NCBI RefSeq assembly: GCF_004000805.1
Contig: NZ_BILY01000031.1
Location: 1-64,000 of the forward strand
Length of the DNA: 64,000 bases
From: Paenibacillus glycanilyticus NBRC 16618
Lineage (GTDB): Bacteria > Bacillota > Bacilli > Paenibacillales > Paenibacillaceae
Direction: 5' to 3'
Below the pieces are notes generated by a model that saw only the letters and a list, made by a program, of their open reading frames with translations, was not told the origin of the DNA and made no database searches. This document shows, piece after piece, positions 42,829 through 50,833 of this stretch (its first letter is position 1; each line of letters opens with the position of its first letter). The translations under genes were made by a program, and so were the position numbers.

Positions 42829-44400
42829 ATGAGCGTAATTAGACTTGAGAACGTAACGAAAAAATATGAAGACGCTATGATCTTTCGCGATATTTATTTT
42901 CGCCTGAGTCAAGGGGAACGCGTTGGACTGATTGGCCGTAATGGCGCGGGCAAGTCTACGGTATTCAGGCTCATTATGGGCAAGGAAGAGCCTACGTCCG
43001 GGAAGGTCGAGATCGATCCGCAAGCGAAGATCGGCTACTTCTCGCAGTTCTCGGAACTTAGCGGCAGCTTATCCGTGCAGCAGGAGCTGGAGATGTGCTT
43101 TGAGCAAGTTGCACTCATCGAACGAGAGCTTCAGGAGGTTGCGGAGAAGCTGGGATCGGTGACGGATGACGGCGAGATGGACAAGCTGTTGTCTAGACAA
43201 GCGGAATTGTTCGAGCAGATGGAGCATCTGGACGGCTGGAATGTGTCTGTCGAGATTAACACCGTGCTTACGAAGCTGGGATTCAACGATCATTCGCGTC
43301 ATCAGCCGGTCGGCGAGTTGTCCGGAGGCTGGAGAAACCGCGCGGCACTAGCCAAGATGCTCATCCAAACGCCGGATGTCGTCCTGCTCGACGAGCCTAC
43401 GAACTATTTGGATATGGAAGGGATTGCTTGGCTGGAGCAGTGGCTGTTCCGGTTCAAGGGGGCCATGATTCTGGTGTCCCATGACAGGGAATTCATCGAT
43501 AAAGTCGTTACGAGAACGATCGAGATCGAGAACTATCATTTTCAGGAATACGACGGCAATTACACCGATTATGTCCGCAAGAAGAAGTTGCGCAAGAAGG
43601 AGCTGGACCGCCAGTTCGAGTGGGAAGAGGAGCTTCTCCTGATGGAAGCTGAAGCCATAGACAGCCGAAGCAGCAAAAAGACGTCGAAAGACCGTCTTTC
43701 CCGTAAACTAGCGGATAACAAGAAACGGATTGAGCCTCATCCCGTTAATGTGCTGATCACCGATATTTACGAAAAGCTGCGTTTTCCGGACAAATTATGC
43801 GAAGTGAAGCAAATCAGCCAAACGTATGACGGCAGACGGATTTTCGAGAATATCAGCTTTGACATTCAAAAGGAAGATCGTCTTGTGATCGTTGGCCCTA
43901 ACGGGAGCGGGAAATCCACTCTCATCAAAGTGTTGACGGGGCAGGAGAAGCAGGAGTCCGGCGAAGTCGTCTGGGAGAGAGGGGTAAGCTACGCTTATTT
44001 CAACCGGATGTGGGAGGAGCTTGATCCGAAGGACACGGTCAGCCATGCGGTGAATACGTATGGGCTTGGCCTGGATGCGCCGCGGAAAAAGGTCAATAAG
44101 TTCCTCTCCATGCTGCAATTCTCAGAAGCGGATTTAAGCAAATTTATCGGTAATCTGTCGGGCGGGCAGAAAGCCCGGGTTGCGCTTGCCAAATGCCTGC
44201 TATCCGGTGCCGCCGTTATTATTTTGGACGAACCGACGAATCATCTTGATTTAACGAGTATTCAAGTGATGGAGCAGGCGCTGATTCATTTCCCGGGAGC
44301 GGTTATCACTGTCAGTCATGATCGATTCTTTATCGATAAAATCGGAACAAAAATGCTGACCTTCGATCCGGATACCGGGGTAAGCGAACTGAGCTTGTAG
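42829..44400 (+). CDS. ABC-F family ATPase
   Basis: Start chosen at ATG 42829, about 10 bases after AAAGGA; ATG 42820 is too close. The 523-residue soluble protein has two ATPase domains: GRNGAGKST, LSGGWRN, LLDEPTNYLD in the first and GPNGSGKST, LSGGQKA, ILDEPTNHLD in the second, joined by a charged interdomain linker (about 235-300) of ABC-F type. There are no membrane helices. ABC-F proteins act on ribosomes, either as translation factors or by antibiotic protection. No resistance context is visible here, so a housekeeping role is likely. Confidence 0.93.
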   Translation: MSVIRLENVTKKYEDAMIFRDIYFRLSQGERVGLIGRNGAGKSTVFRLIMGKEEPTSGKVEIDPQAKIGYFSQFSELSGSLSVQQELEMCFEQVALIERELQEVAEKLGSVTDDGEMDKLLSRQAELFEQMEHLDGWNVSVEINTVLTKLGFNDHSRHQPVGELSGGWRNRAALAKMLIQTPDVVLLDEPTNYLDMEGIAWLEQWLFRFKGAMILVSHDREFIDKVVTRTIEIENYHFQEYDGNYTDYVRKKKLRKKELDRQFEWEEELLLMEAEAIDSRSSKKTSKDRLSRKLADNKKRIEPHPVNVLITDIYEKLRFPDKLCEVKQISQTYDGRRIFENISFDIQKEDRLVIVGPNGSGKSTLIKVLTGQEKQESGEVVWERGVSYAYFNRMWEELDPKDTVSHAVNTYGLGLDAPRKKVNKFLSMLQFSEADLSKFIGNLSGGQKARVALAKCLLSGAAVIILDEPTNHLDLTSIQVMEQALIHFPGAVITVSHDRFFIDKIGTKMLTFDPDTGVSELSL

Positions 44401-44410
44401 AGAAACGCAA

Positions 44411-44452
44411 AGGCAGGACAAAGCGCGTATGTGCTTATGTCCTGCTTTTTTT
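44411..44452 (+). terminator. Terminator after ABC-F gene
   Basis: GCAGGACA and TGTCCTGC arms, with AAGC/GCTT pairs inside, and a T7 run. Confidence 0.88.
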
Positions 44453-44602
44453 ATTACGGAAAAAGTGCAAAGGTTTAAACAAATCGCAAAATATATTTTG
44501 TTTTTACTCGAAAAAGGCATAGACATGCGAACATTCGTGCCCTTAGAATAGGGATGTATTTCCATTTCCATGATTCTCCAATTCAGGGAGGGGTCAACTT
44601 AA

Positions 44603-45757
44603 ATGCAGGACATGATTCACATTCATGAGGGCTGGACCAATGCCAGTCCGGAGGAAGTCGGATTCGATAGAGAGCATCTCCGGCGTCTCGACGATCATTA
44701 TGCTTCCATTATCGGAAACGGTACGATTCAAGCCGCAAGCTACATCATCGCAAGAAAAGGAAAGGTATTCGCACAGCGCTCGCTAGGGAGTTTGCGCCAT
44801 GAAGACGGCAGCGCGGATCTTCTTCCCGATTCCATTCGGAAAATCTATTCGATCACCAAAGTATTTACGGCAGTTGCTATCCATCAGCTAATAGATCGCG
44901 GGAAAATCTTTCTGACGGAATCCGTCAGCCGGATCCTGCCCGAATTCGACAACGATAAGCACCGCGACATTACGATTTTCCAGCTGCTCACCCATACCTC
45001 CGGTCTTCAGGGAGATCCCGGTTTTTACCTGGAGCCTTACGGACTTCCGTGGTACGAATGGATGGCGCACGAAGCGAAGAAAACTTATCCGCATATCAAT
45101 TGGCTGCAGGTTGTCATCTCTGGACCCATGCAGCGCATGCCGGGAAAGGAATGGATCTATTGCTCAAGCGGATATGCCATACTGGGCGAAATTATTGCCA
45201 AGGTATCCGGCAAGACCTACGAACAGTACATACACGATGAGATTTTGGTTCCTCTCGGCTTAACGAATACCTTCTTCAAGGTGCCCGAGGAGCAACGGGA
45301 CGCAGTCTGCTGCACGAATGATTGGGAGAAAAGAGAAATCTACGAGCCGCGAGAGCGGACGGCGGACATGCCAAACGTGGCAGGCAACGGTCTTTATTCG
45401 ACGCTTGAGGACTTGTGGAAATTCGGACAGATGATGCTGGACGGCGGAATCGGCAACGGCAGCCGCGTGTTGTCCAAACGTTCCGTTGAGCTGCAAACGG
45501 CCAATCATCTGCATGGTGTAACGAGCAGGGGCTGGGGCAATCTTCACGCGGATTTCAAATACGGGCTAGGCTGGTCGGTAGATCATTTTGATCTGGCGAG
45601 CAAAGGAACCTTCTCGCATGAAGGCTACGGCCATTGCGGCTTGTATGTGGATCCCGTCGAGGAATTGGTATTCGCGTTCCTGGTTCCAAGCCATAAAGGC
45701 TTCACGAATGAATCGGTGGTTACCCCGCGGGCTATCGTCTGGTCGGGATTGGAATAA
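44603..45757 (+). CDS. Serine hydrolase of beta-lactamase/esterase fold (paralogue 1)
   Basis: A 384-residue class C beta-lactamase-like protein. The SxxK nucleophile is S83-I-T-K86, the second motif is Y186-C-S (YCSSGY) and the third HEGYGH replaces KTG, which is typical of EstB-type esterases or D-aminopeptidase-like enzymes. No signal peptide is seen. GGGAGGGG is 9 bases before the ATG. A second, related gene follows after 28 bases. The substrate, ester or D-amino-acid peptide, is unknown. Confidence 0.88.
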   Translation: MQDMIHIHEGWTNASPEEVGFDREHLRRLDDHYASIIGNGTIQAASYIIARKGKVFAQRSLGSLRHEDGSADLLPDSIRKIYSITKVFTAVAIHQLIDRGKIFLTESVSRILPEFDNDKHRDITIFQLLTHTSGLQGDPGFYLEPYGLPWYEWMAHEAKKTYPHINWLQVVISGPMQRMPGKEWIYCSSGYAILGEIIAKVSGKTYEQYIHDEILVPLGLTNTFFKVPEEQRDAVCCTNDWEKREIYEPRERTADMPNVAGNGLYSTLEDLWKFGQMMLDGGIGNGSRVLSKRSVELQTANHLHGVTSRGWGNLHADFKYGLGWSVDHFDLASKGTFSHEGYGHCGLYVDPVEELVFAFLVPSHKGFTNESVVTPRAIVWSGLE

Positions 45758-45785
45758 TAATCAGTCTTTTAACGGAGGGATGCCC

Positions 45786-46973
45786 ATGTCAACATCGGGT
45801 GTAAATACGGCAATACAACCGCAGGAGACCGGATTCGATCCGGATGCGCGGCTTCGGCTGGAGGAGCATTTCAAGTCGCTTATCGAACAGAAACAAATTC
45901 AAAGCGCGTCTTATCTTCTTTCCGCAAATGGCAAGGTTTTTGCAAAAGCCGCCTTTGGACAGCTCAAGTACACGGATCCCGATTTGGTCTGCCAGGACGA
46001 TACGATCCGCAAAATCGCGTCGGTAACCAAGCTGTTCACCGCGACGGCGATTTTTCAGCTGGTCGAGCAGGGCAAGCTGTTTCTCCGGCAGTCGGTCTCG
46101 GAATGGATCGGGGAATTCAAAAACGCCACGTACGAAAAAATTCAAATCTGGCACCTGCTGACCCATACTTCGGGCCTTCAGGCGGATCCCGGCTACTTCC
46201 AGGAGCCTTATCCGAGAGGCTGGTGGGATATGCTGTTCGCCTTCGAGCCGGAGACGGAAGGGCCGGATGCCGTCACCGATCCGGAGGAGCTGGAAAAGCA
46301 GCGTCGCAGCCAGTGGATTCGCTCTCTCTTATCCGGTCAGCCTTTATCGGCGCCTGGCGTAGAATGGAGCTATTCGTCAGCCGGATTTAACGTTCTGGGC
46401 GAGATTGTATCCCGCGCAAGCGGAATTCCGTTTGAGCAGTACGTAATGGAGAGGATTGTAACGCCACTTGGCATGAACCGTACGTTCTTCGATATTCCGG
46501 AGGAGCTGCTGAATGAGGTGTGCTGGATTAACGAGCATGAGAAGAATCGGGATACGAAGAAGCATGACCGCAAATACAGTCCGCAAAGAGCCGGGGGCGG
46601 CATGAACTCTACGTTGGATGACTTGTACCGCTTTGGTCAGATGCTGCTTAACAAAGGCACGCTTGACGGTGTCAAAATCTTATCCCGCAAGTCGGTAGAG
46701 AAGATGAGCACGAATGTGCTGAACAGCGGGATTGAAGGCTTTTGCTGGGGAGGGCGGGTCAAGAGCTTTACGTACGGACTTGGAGCGAACCTCACCGGGC
46801 ATGACGAGTGGCTGCCCGTTGGCTCCTACGGCCATGAAGGGGCGGGACGCTGCAAGCTGCTTGTTGATCCTCAGCATCAGTCGGTTGTCGTATTTTTTGT
46901 GCCTTCCAATCTGGACTGGTGTCCGGAGTCGATTAACGGTACGCAAAACATTATCGGCTCCGGCTGGCTGTGA
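45786..46973 (+). CDS. Serine hydrolase of beta-lactamase/esterase fold (paralogue 2)
   Basis: Start chosen at ATG 45786, 7 bases after GGAGG; in-frame codons upstream overlap paralogue 1. The 395-residue protein is clearly related to the preceding gene: S79-V-T-K82, YSSAGF, THTSGLQADPGYFQEPY, HEGAGR. It has an extra segment of about 20 residues near 155-175. It overlaps the following permease gene (GTGA), so both hydrolases and the exporter are probably one transcript. The two copies may differ in substrate. Confidence 0.88.
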   Translation: MSTSGVNTAIQPQETGFDPDARLRLEEHFKSLIEQKQIQSASYLLSANGKVFAKAAFGQLKYTDPDLVCQDDTIRKIASVTKLFTATAIFQLVEQGKLFLRQSVSEWIGEFKNATYEKIQIWHLLTHTSGLQADPGYFQEPYPRGWWDMLFAFEPETEGPDAVTDPEELEKQRRSQWIRSLLSGQPLSAPGVEWSYSSAGFNVLGEIVSRASGIPFEQYVMERIVTPLGMNRTFFDIPEELLNEVCWINEHEKNRDTKKHDRKYSPQRAGGGMNSTLDDLYRFGQMLLNKGTLDGVKILSRKSVEKMSTNVLNSGIEGFCWGGRVKSFTYGLGANLTGHDEWLPVGSYGHEGAGRCKLLVDPQHQSVVVFFVPSNLDWCPESINGTQNIIGSGWL

Positions 46974-47779
46974 AGCGGCTGACCGCCGTCATTTCCGCGA
47001 TCGGCTTCGCTACCTACAAGGAGTGGGCGGCGTTCCGGTCGCATATGGCGGCTTCGCTGCTAGTTGGGCCTGTCATGTTCCTGGTTCAGGTTTTTATCTG
47101 GAAGGCCGTTTACCAAGGGCATGAGACGTTAAACGGGCTGACTTACCAACAGATGCTTACTTATTATGGCGTCGCCAGCCTTATCCATTACATCTCGTTT
47201 GATTTCGCGGACTGGAACCTGCAGATGCTGGTGCGCAGCGGGAAGTTTGTCACTTTTGCCCTAAGGCCGCTGCCGCATTGGCTGTTCGCACTGGCTCAGA
47301 AGATCGGACACCGCTCGCTAGCGCTTTGGGTTGAAGTGCTGCCTGTTCTTCTTCTGTTTATCTTTGTCTTTGGAGTAAATCTGCAGCCCGCGGCTCCGGG
47401 CTGGGCTGTCTTGTCCATTACCTTCAGCTTCCTGATGAACTTTATGGTCAATTATTGCGTTGGATTAACCGCCTTCTGGCTGATCCGGGCAGAAGGAATC
47501 CGGCGGGTGTTCCTGCTCCTGAAGGATATTTGCGCAGGGGTATTTATTCCGCTGTCCTTCTTCCCGGATGCGATGCAAAAAGTATTGTTTTTCCTTCCTT
47601 TTCAGTTCATTACTTATTTGCCGACTAGAGTGTACGGAGGAGAATATGAGCTTGCCGGCATTCATCTGTCGCTTGCACAGGCGGTAGGCCTGCAAGCCGT
47701 TGCCGTTTCGGTGACTGCGTTAACGATGACTGTTCTGTACAACGCCGCCATGCGAAGATTTACGGGGGTGGGCGTATGA
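46970..47779 (+). CDS. ABC-2-type permease (ABC2_membrane_6/DUF990 type), subunit 1
   Basis: A 269-residue protein with six predicted membrane helices, beginning at GTG 46970 within the overlap. The features GFATYKEWAAFRSHM, FWLIRAEGIRR and PFQFITYLPTRVYGGEY match the DUF990 permease group. These occur as two-permease plus ATPase exporters. Stop overlaps the next start (ATGA). Confidence 0.88.
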   Translation: MKRLTAVISAIGFATYKEWAAFRSHMAASLLVGPVMFLVQVFIWKAVYQGHETLNGLTYQQMLTYYGVASLIHYISFDFADWNLQMLVRSGKFVTFALRPLPHWLFALAQKIGHRSLALWVEVLPVLLLFIFVFGVNLQPAAPGWAVLSITFSFLMNFMVNYCVGLTAFWLIRAEGIRRVFLLLKDICAGVFIPLSFFPDAMQKVLFFLPFQFITYLPTRVYGGEYELAGIHLSLAQAVGLQAVAVSVTALTMTVLYNAAMRRFTGVGV

Positions 47780-48552
47780 GAGAGACCTTATTCGGTGCGG
47801 TTCTGCGAACCAAATTTGCGGAGCAGATGGCATATCGCAGCCATTTCTTTATTAGCGTTGTCATGCTCGTTATCGGGGATCTGGTTGTTCCGCTCGTTAC
47901 TTTGCTCGTGTACAAATCCGGCGCTTCGTTTCCCGGATGGACGATGCATGAGGCACTGCTCATTCAAGCCGTGTTTGCCCTGTCGAAGGGAATCGCCTTT
48001 CCGTTCTTCTTCGGCATGGTGGGAACAACGCTAGGCCATGTCCGCGAAGGAACGTTTGACTTGCTGCTGCTCCGGCCTAGACCCGTTATGCTGATGGCGA
48101 TGATCACGGGCTTCGATCCGGATGATTTCGGCAGACTGTTCAGCGGTACGGTTCTGTTCGTTTACGCCTTAAACGGGATGGTGATGCCCGGCGGCTGGGC
48201 GTGGCTGCAATTCGGACTGCTGTTCCTGGCGTCAGTCACGATGTTAGGCGCGGTATCCCTGTTCTTGTCCGGCATGCTGTTCCGCTGGGTCGGAAGCAGC
48301 CGGGTCTTTGATATTTTTGACGCTTTCACAAGCTTTGGCATGTATCCGGGAACCATCTTCTCGAAATCGCTGCAAAACGTATTAACCTATGTTCTTCCCG
48401 TAGGTCTGATCGCTTTTGTTCCTGCTGAAGCGCTGCTTGGCCGGACCAGCTGGGGAGGATTATGGGCGCTGCTGCCGGCTGCCGGTTTCCTGCTGCTCGG
48501 GATATTATATTGGAACCGGATGCTGAGAGGTTATACAAGTGCCGGCGGCTAG
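47776..48552 (+). CDS. ABC-2-type permease (DUF990 type), subunit 2
   Basis: A 258-residue protein with six predicted helices and the pattern MRETLFGAVLRTKFAEQMAYRSHFF near the N-terminus, as in DUF990 second permeases. The conserved EGTFDLLLLRP segment probably couples to the ATPase. It starts in the ATGA overlap with subunit 1. The ATPase gene begins 30 bases downstream. Confidence 0.88.
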   Translation: MRETLFGAVLRTKFAEQMAYRSHFFISVVMLVIGDLVVPLVTLLVYKSGASFPGWTMHEALLIQAVFALSKGIAFPFFFGMVGTTLGHVREGTFDLLLLRPRPVMLMAMITGFDPDDFGRLFSGTVLFVYALNGMVMPGGWAWLQFGLLFLASVTMLGAVSLFLSGMLFRWVGSSRVFDIFDAFTSFGMYPGTIFSKSLQNVLTYVLPVGLIAFVPAEALLGRTSWGGLWALLPAAGFLLLGILYWNRMLRGYTSAGG

Positions 48553-48582
48553 AGGCGAAAGACGAAGGGGAGAAGGGTTAGC

Positions 48583-49584
48583 ATGATCGAAGTGAGAAAT
48601 CTGACGAAAACGTATATGACTCATGAACGCGGCCATACGCTCCGCGAAGTGACGCGTAATTTAATCAAACGGCCGATGAAGGAAATCAAAGCCGTTCACG
48701 ATTTGTCTTTCACCGTTCCGCAAGGGGAGATGCTGGCGTTTCTTGGCCCAAACGGCGCAGGGAAGTCAACGACGCTCAAGATCCTGACGGGTGTCCTTCA
48801 CCCCACAACGGGCGAAGTAAAAGCGCTGGGGTTTGTTCCTTGGAAGCAGAGAAGACAGTATGTCGGCCGCATTGGCGCCGTCTTTGGGCAGAAGTCGCAG
48901 CTGCTCTGGGATATTCCTCCCGTCGATGCCTTTTATATGAACAAAGCGATATACGGCGTTCCGGAGCGGCAGTATCAATCAACGTTAAATGACCTCACCG
49001 AGCTGCTTGGCGTTGGCGATATTATCCGAAAGCCTACCCGTCAGCTATCGTTAGGGGAACGGATGAAATGCGAGTTTATTATGGCGATGCTGCACCGTCC
49101 GGAAATCGTGTTTCTCGATGAGCCCACGATTGGGCTGGATATGATTGCGAAGGAGAATATCCGCCATTTCATACGAAGCATGAACGGACAGGGAGTCACC
49201 TTTATACTAACGACGCATGACCTGGAGGATGTCGAGCTGCTTGCGGAGCGGGTGATCGTCATCAATCACGGCGAGATTGTGGTGGATGATTCGCTTGCCA
49301 TGTTAAGAAGCAGGCTGGGCGACAAGAAGTCGGTTCGTCTGACGATGGAAACCGTTGTTCCGGATATCCGTATCCAGGGTATTACGGTTACGGAGCGGAA
49401 AGGGCCTCTAGAGCTTGCGCTGGAGATTGATACGAGCGTATTGCCTTTGAAACGTTTTATCCGGGAGTTTAACGAGGTTTATGGCATTGTGGACATGGCG
49501 ATTGACGCCATTCCGATCGAATCGATTATGAAGGAGCTGTATATGGCGGAAGCGGCCGAAGAGTCTGCTGCGGCTAAGTCATAA
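48583..49584 (+). CDS. ABC transporter ATPase for ABC-2 exporter
   Basis: A 333-residue ATP-binding subunit. Walker A GPNGAGKST, Q-loop GQKSQLLWD, signature LSLGERMK (LSLGE instead of LSGGQ, usual in this subfamily), Walker B IVFLDEPTIGLD, switch THD. The region after 225 is a C-terminal extension typical of DUF990-linked ATPases. With the two permeases it forms a complete exporter. The preceding hydrolases may act on the same compound. Confidence 0.94.
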   Translation: MIEVRNLTKTYMTHERGHTLREVTRNLIKRPMKEIKAVHDLSFTVPQGEMLAFLGPNGAGKSTTLKILTGVLHPTTGEVKALGFVPWKQRRQYVGRIGAVFGQKSQLLWDIPPVDAFYMNKAIYGVPERQYQSTLNDLTELLGVGDIIRKPTRQLSLGERMKCEFIMAMLHRPEIVFLDEPTIGLDMIAKENIRHFIRSMNGQGVTFILTTHDLEDVELLAERVIVINHGEIVVDDSLAMLRSRLGDKKSVRLTMETVVPDIRIQGITVTERKGPLELALEIDTSVLPLKRFIREFNEVYGIVDMAIDAIPIESIMKELYMAEAAEESAAAKS

Positions 49585-49589
49585 GCAGG

Positions 49590-49620
49590 AAGGACTGCCT
49601 TTGCCGGCAGTCCTTTTTTT
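49590..49620. terminator. Bidirectional terminator
   Basis: AAGGACTGCC and GGCAGTCCTT arms and T9. It separates the exporter from a convergent small gene. Confidence 0.9.
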
Positions 49621-49623
49621 GAG

Positions 49624-49761
49624 TTATTTGCAAGTATTGTTGTTGCTGTTCTTCTTCGGAACCGATCCGGAATTGTCGGCAAGCTTATCGCCGAATTGGT
49701 CAAGGCGCGAAGGGCTTGCAGCGGGTCCGTCATTGTCGGGCTTGTTGTTGCGTCCTGTCAT
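49624..49761 (-). CDS. Small hydrophilic protein (45 aa), unknown, possibly spore-associated
   Basis: On the complement, GGAGGTG lies 7-8 bases before ATG 49761. The product is Asn/Asp/Ser/Pro-rich, starting MTGRNNKPDNDGPA, with SRLDQFGDKLADN and ending NNNTCK. No hydrophobic part is present. The strong RBS and terminator argue that it is real. Such small Asn-rich proteins often turn up in sporulating bacteria, but I cannot name a family. Confidence 0.58.
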   Translation of the reverse strand: MTGRNNKPDNDGPAASPSRLDQFGDKLADNSGSVPKKNSNNNTCK

Positions 49762-49860
49762 GTTTTTCACCTCCAACCCTTCTAGATTGAGCGGGCTTTG
49801 GTTAATTCATGCATTGTATAATGAAGGAAATAAAAAGCTGAGAAAAATGGGAATCTGCCG

Positions 49861-49891
49861 TTGACTTTGACGTTGCGTCAAGGTGTAGAGT
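49861..49891 (+). promoter_or_regulatory. MerR-type promoter and operator
   Basis: TTGACT (49861) and TAGAGT (49886) are 19 bases apart. The spacer holds the dyad TTGACG-TTG-CGTCAA (49867-49881). A long spacer with a central dyad is the hallmark of MerR-activated promoters. It points to autoregulation of the following gene. Confidence 0.82.
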
Positions 49892-49915
49892 AAGGTTGTC
49901 GGGAGGTGAGCAGAT

Positions 49916-50683
49916 ATGGAATATACCGTACAGAAGCTGGGACAGCTCGCGGGCGTAAGCACGAGAACCTTGCGGTATTACGATGAACTTGGACTGTTAA
50001 AGCCGGCAAGAGTCCGTTCATCCGGATACCGGATTTACGGGCAGGCGGAGGTGGATCTGCTGCAGCAGATTTTATTTTACCGCGAGCTTGGCTTGGGGCT
50101 TGAGCAAATCAGGCAAATCATTCAAGATCCCGCCTTTGATAAGAGGGCCGCGCTGAAGGAGCACCGCGAGCAGCTTCTCGACAGAAGGCGGCAGCTGGAT
50201 GTCCTTATCCGGAATGTCGAGCAATCCATCGAGCATGCGGAAGGGAGAATGAACATGTCCGACAAACAAAAATTCGAAGGCTTCAAACAAAAGCTGATTG
50301 ACGAGAACGAGAAAAAATACGGCAAGGAAATCCGGGGAAAATACGGCGACGATGCCGTTAATGCGTCCAACGCGAAGCTGAGCCATATGACGCAGGAGCA
50401 GTATGACGAAGTAACGAAGCTTGGGGAAGAGATCAAAGCAGCCTTGGCGGAAGCTATCAAAACCGGTGATCCCGCAGGCGAGCTGGCTCAGAAAACGGCA
50501 GAGCTGCACAAACGTTGGCTGATGTTTTATTGGAAGGAGTATTCGAAGGAGGCACATGCCGGATTATCCCAAATGTATGTGGATGACGAACGGTTCACCG
50601 CCTACTACGATGCCGACCAGCCCGGAGCGGCCGCTTTTTTGAGGGATGCCATTCATATTTATACGGGCGTGAAGCAGCCGTAA
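49916..50683 (+). CDS. TipA-like MerR-family regulator
   Basis: A 255-residue protein. The MerR winged helix is at 3-72 (YTVQKLGQLAGVSTRTLRYYDELGLL, YRIYG), a coiled coil at about 75-110, and a TipAS-type ligand-binding domain at about 125-255 (RFTAYYDADQPGAAAFLRDAI). The architecture equals TipA and Mta, which bind thiopeptide-like or other hydrophobic drugs and activate efflux. Its own promoter carries a matching dyad. Possible targets are its own gene or a distant exporter; the neighbouring small gene diverges from it. Confidence 0.93.
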   Translation: MEYTVQKLGQLAGVSTRTLRYYDELGLLKPARVRSSGYRIYGQAEVDLLQQILFYRELGLGLEQIRQIIQDPAFDKRAALKEHREQLLDRRRQLDVLIRNVEQSIEHAEGRMNMSDKQKFEGFKQKLIDENEKKYGKEIRGKYGDDAVNASNAKLSHMTQEQYDEVTKLGEEIKAALAEAIKTGDPAGELAQKTAELHKRWLMFYWKEYSKEAHAGLSQMYVDDERFTAYYDADQPGAAAFLRDAIHIYTGVKQP

Positions 50684-50707
50684 CCGTCGAACACTCATAT
50701 TTTGTCT

Positions 50708-50735
50708 GCCGCAGCCATACAGGCTGCGGTTTTTT
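50708..50735 (+). terminator. Terminator after MerR gene
   Basis: CCGCAGCC and GGCTGCGG arms, 5-base loop, T6. Confidence 0.9.
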
Positions 50736-50833
50736 ATGGCTTACGGCATGTTAGCGTTAGGCTCCTTCATATATTGATATTGGCTCGGAATCCGTCGAAT
50801 AGGTTGTCCTTTTGCGGAAAGGGGGAGGGGGAG

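Noticed and set aside
44528..44542. CGAACATTCGTGCC resembling a LexA box
   Set aside because: At least three conserved positions of the Firmicutes SOS box are wrong, and the following gene is not a DNA-repair gene.
45588..45785. Longer start for the second serine hydrolase
   Set aside because: It would overlap the first hydrolase by 170 bases and has no RBS, while ATG 45786 has GGAGG at ideal spacing.
50750..50766. TGTTAGCGTTAGGC resembling a CcpA cre site before the mmg operon
   Set aside because: The last conserved CA is missing, so the dyad is incomplete. Catabolite control is still possible through another site.
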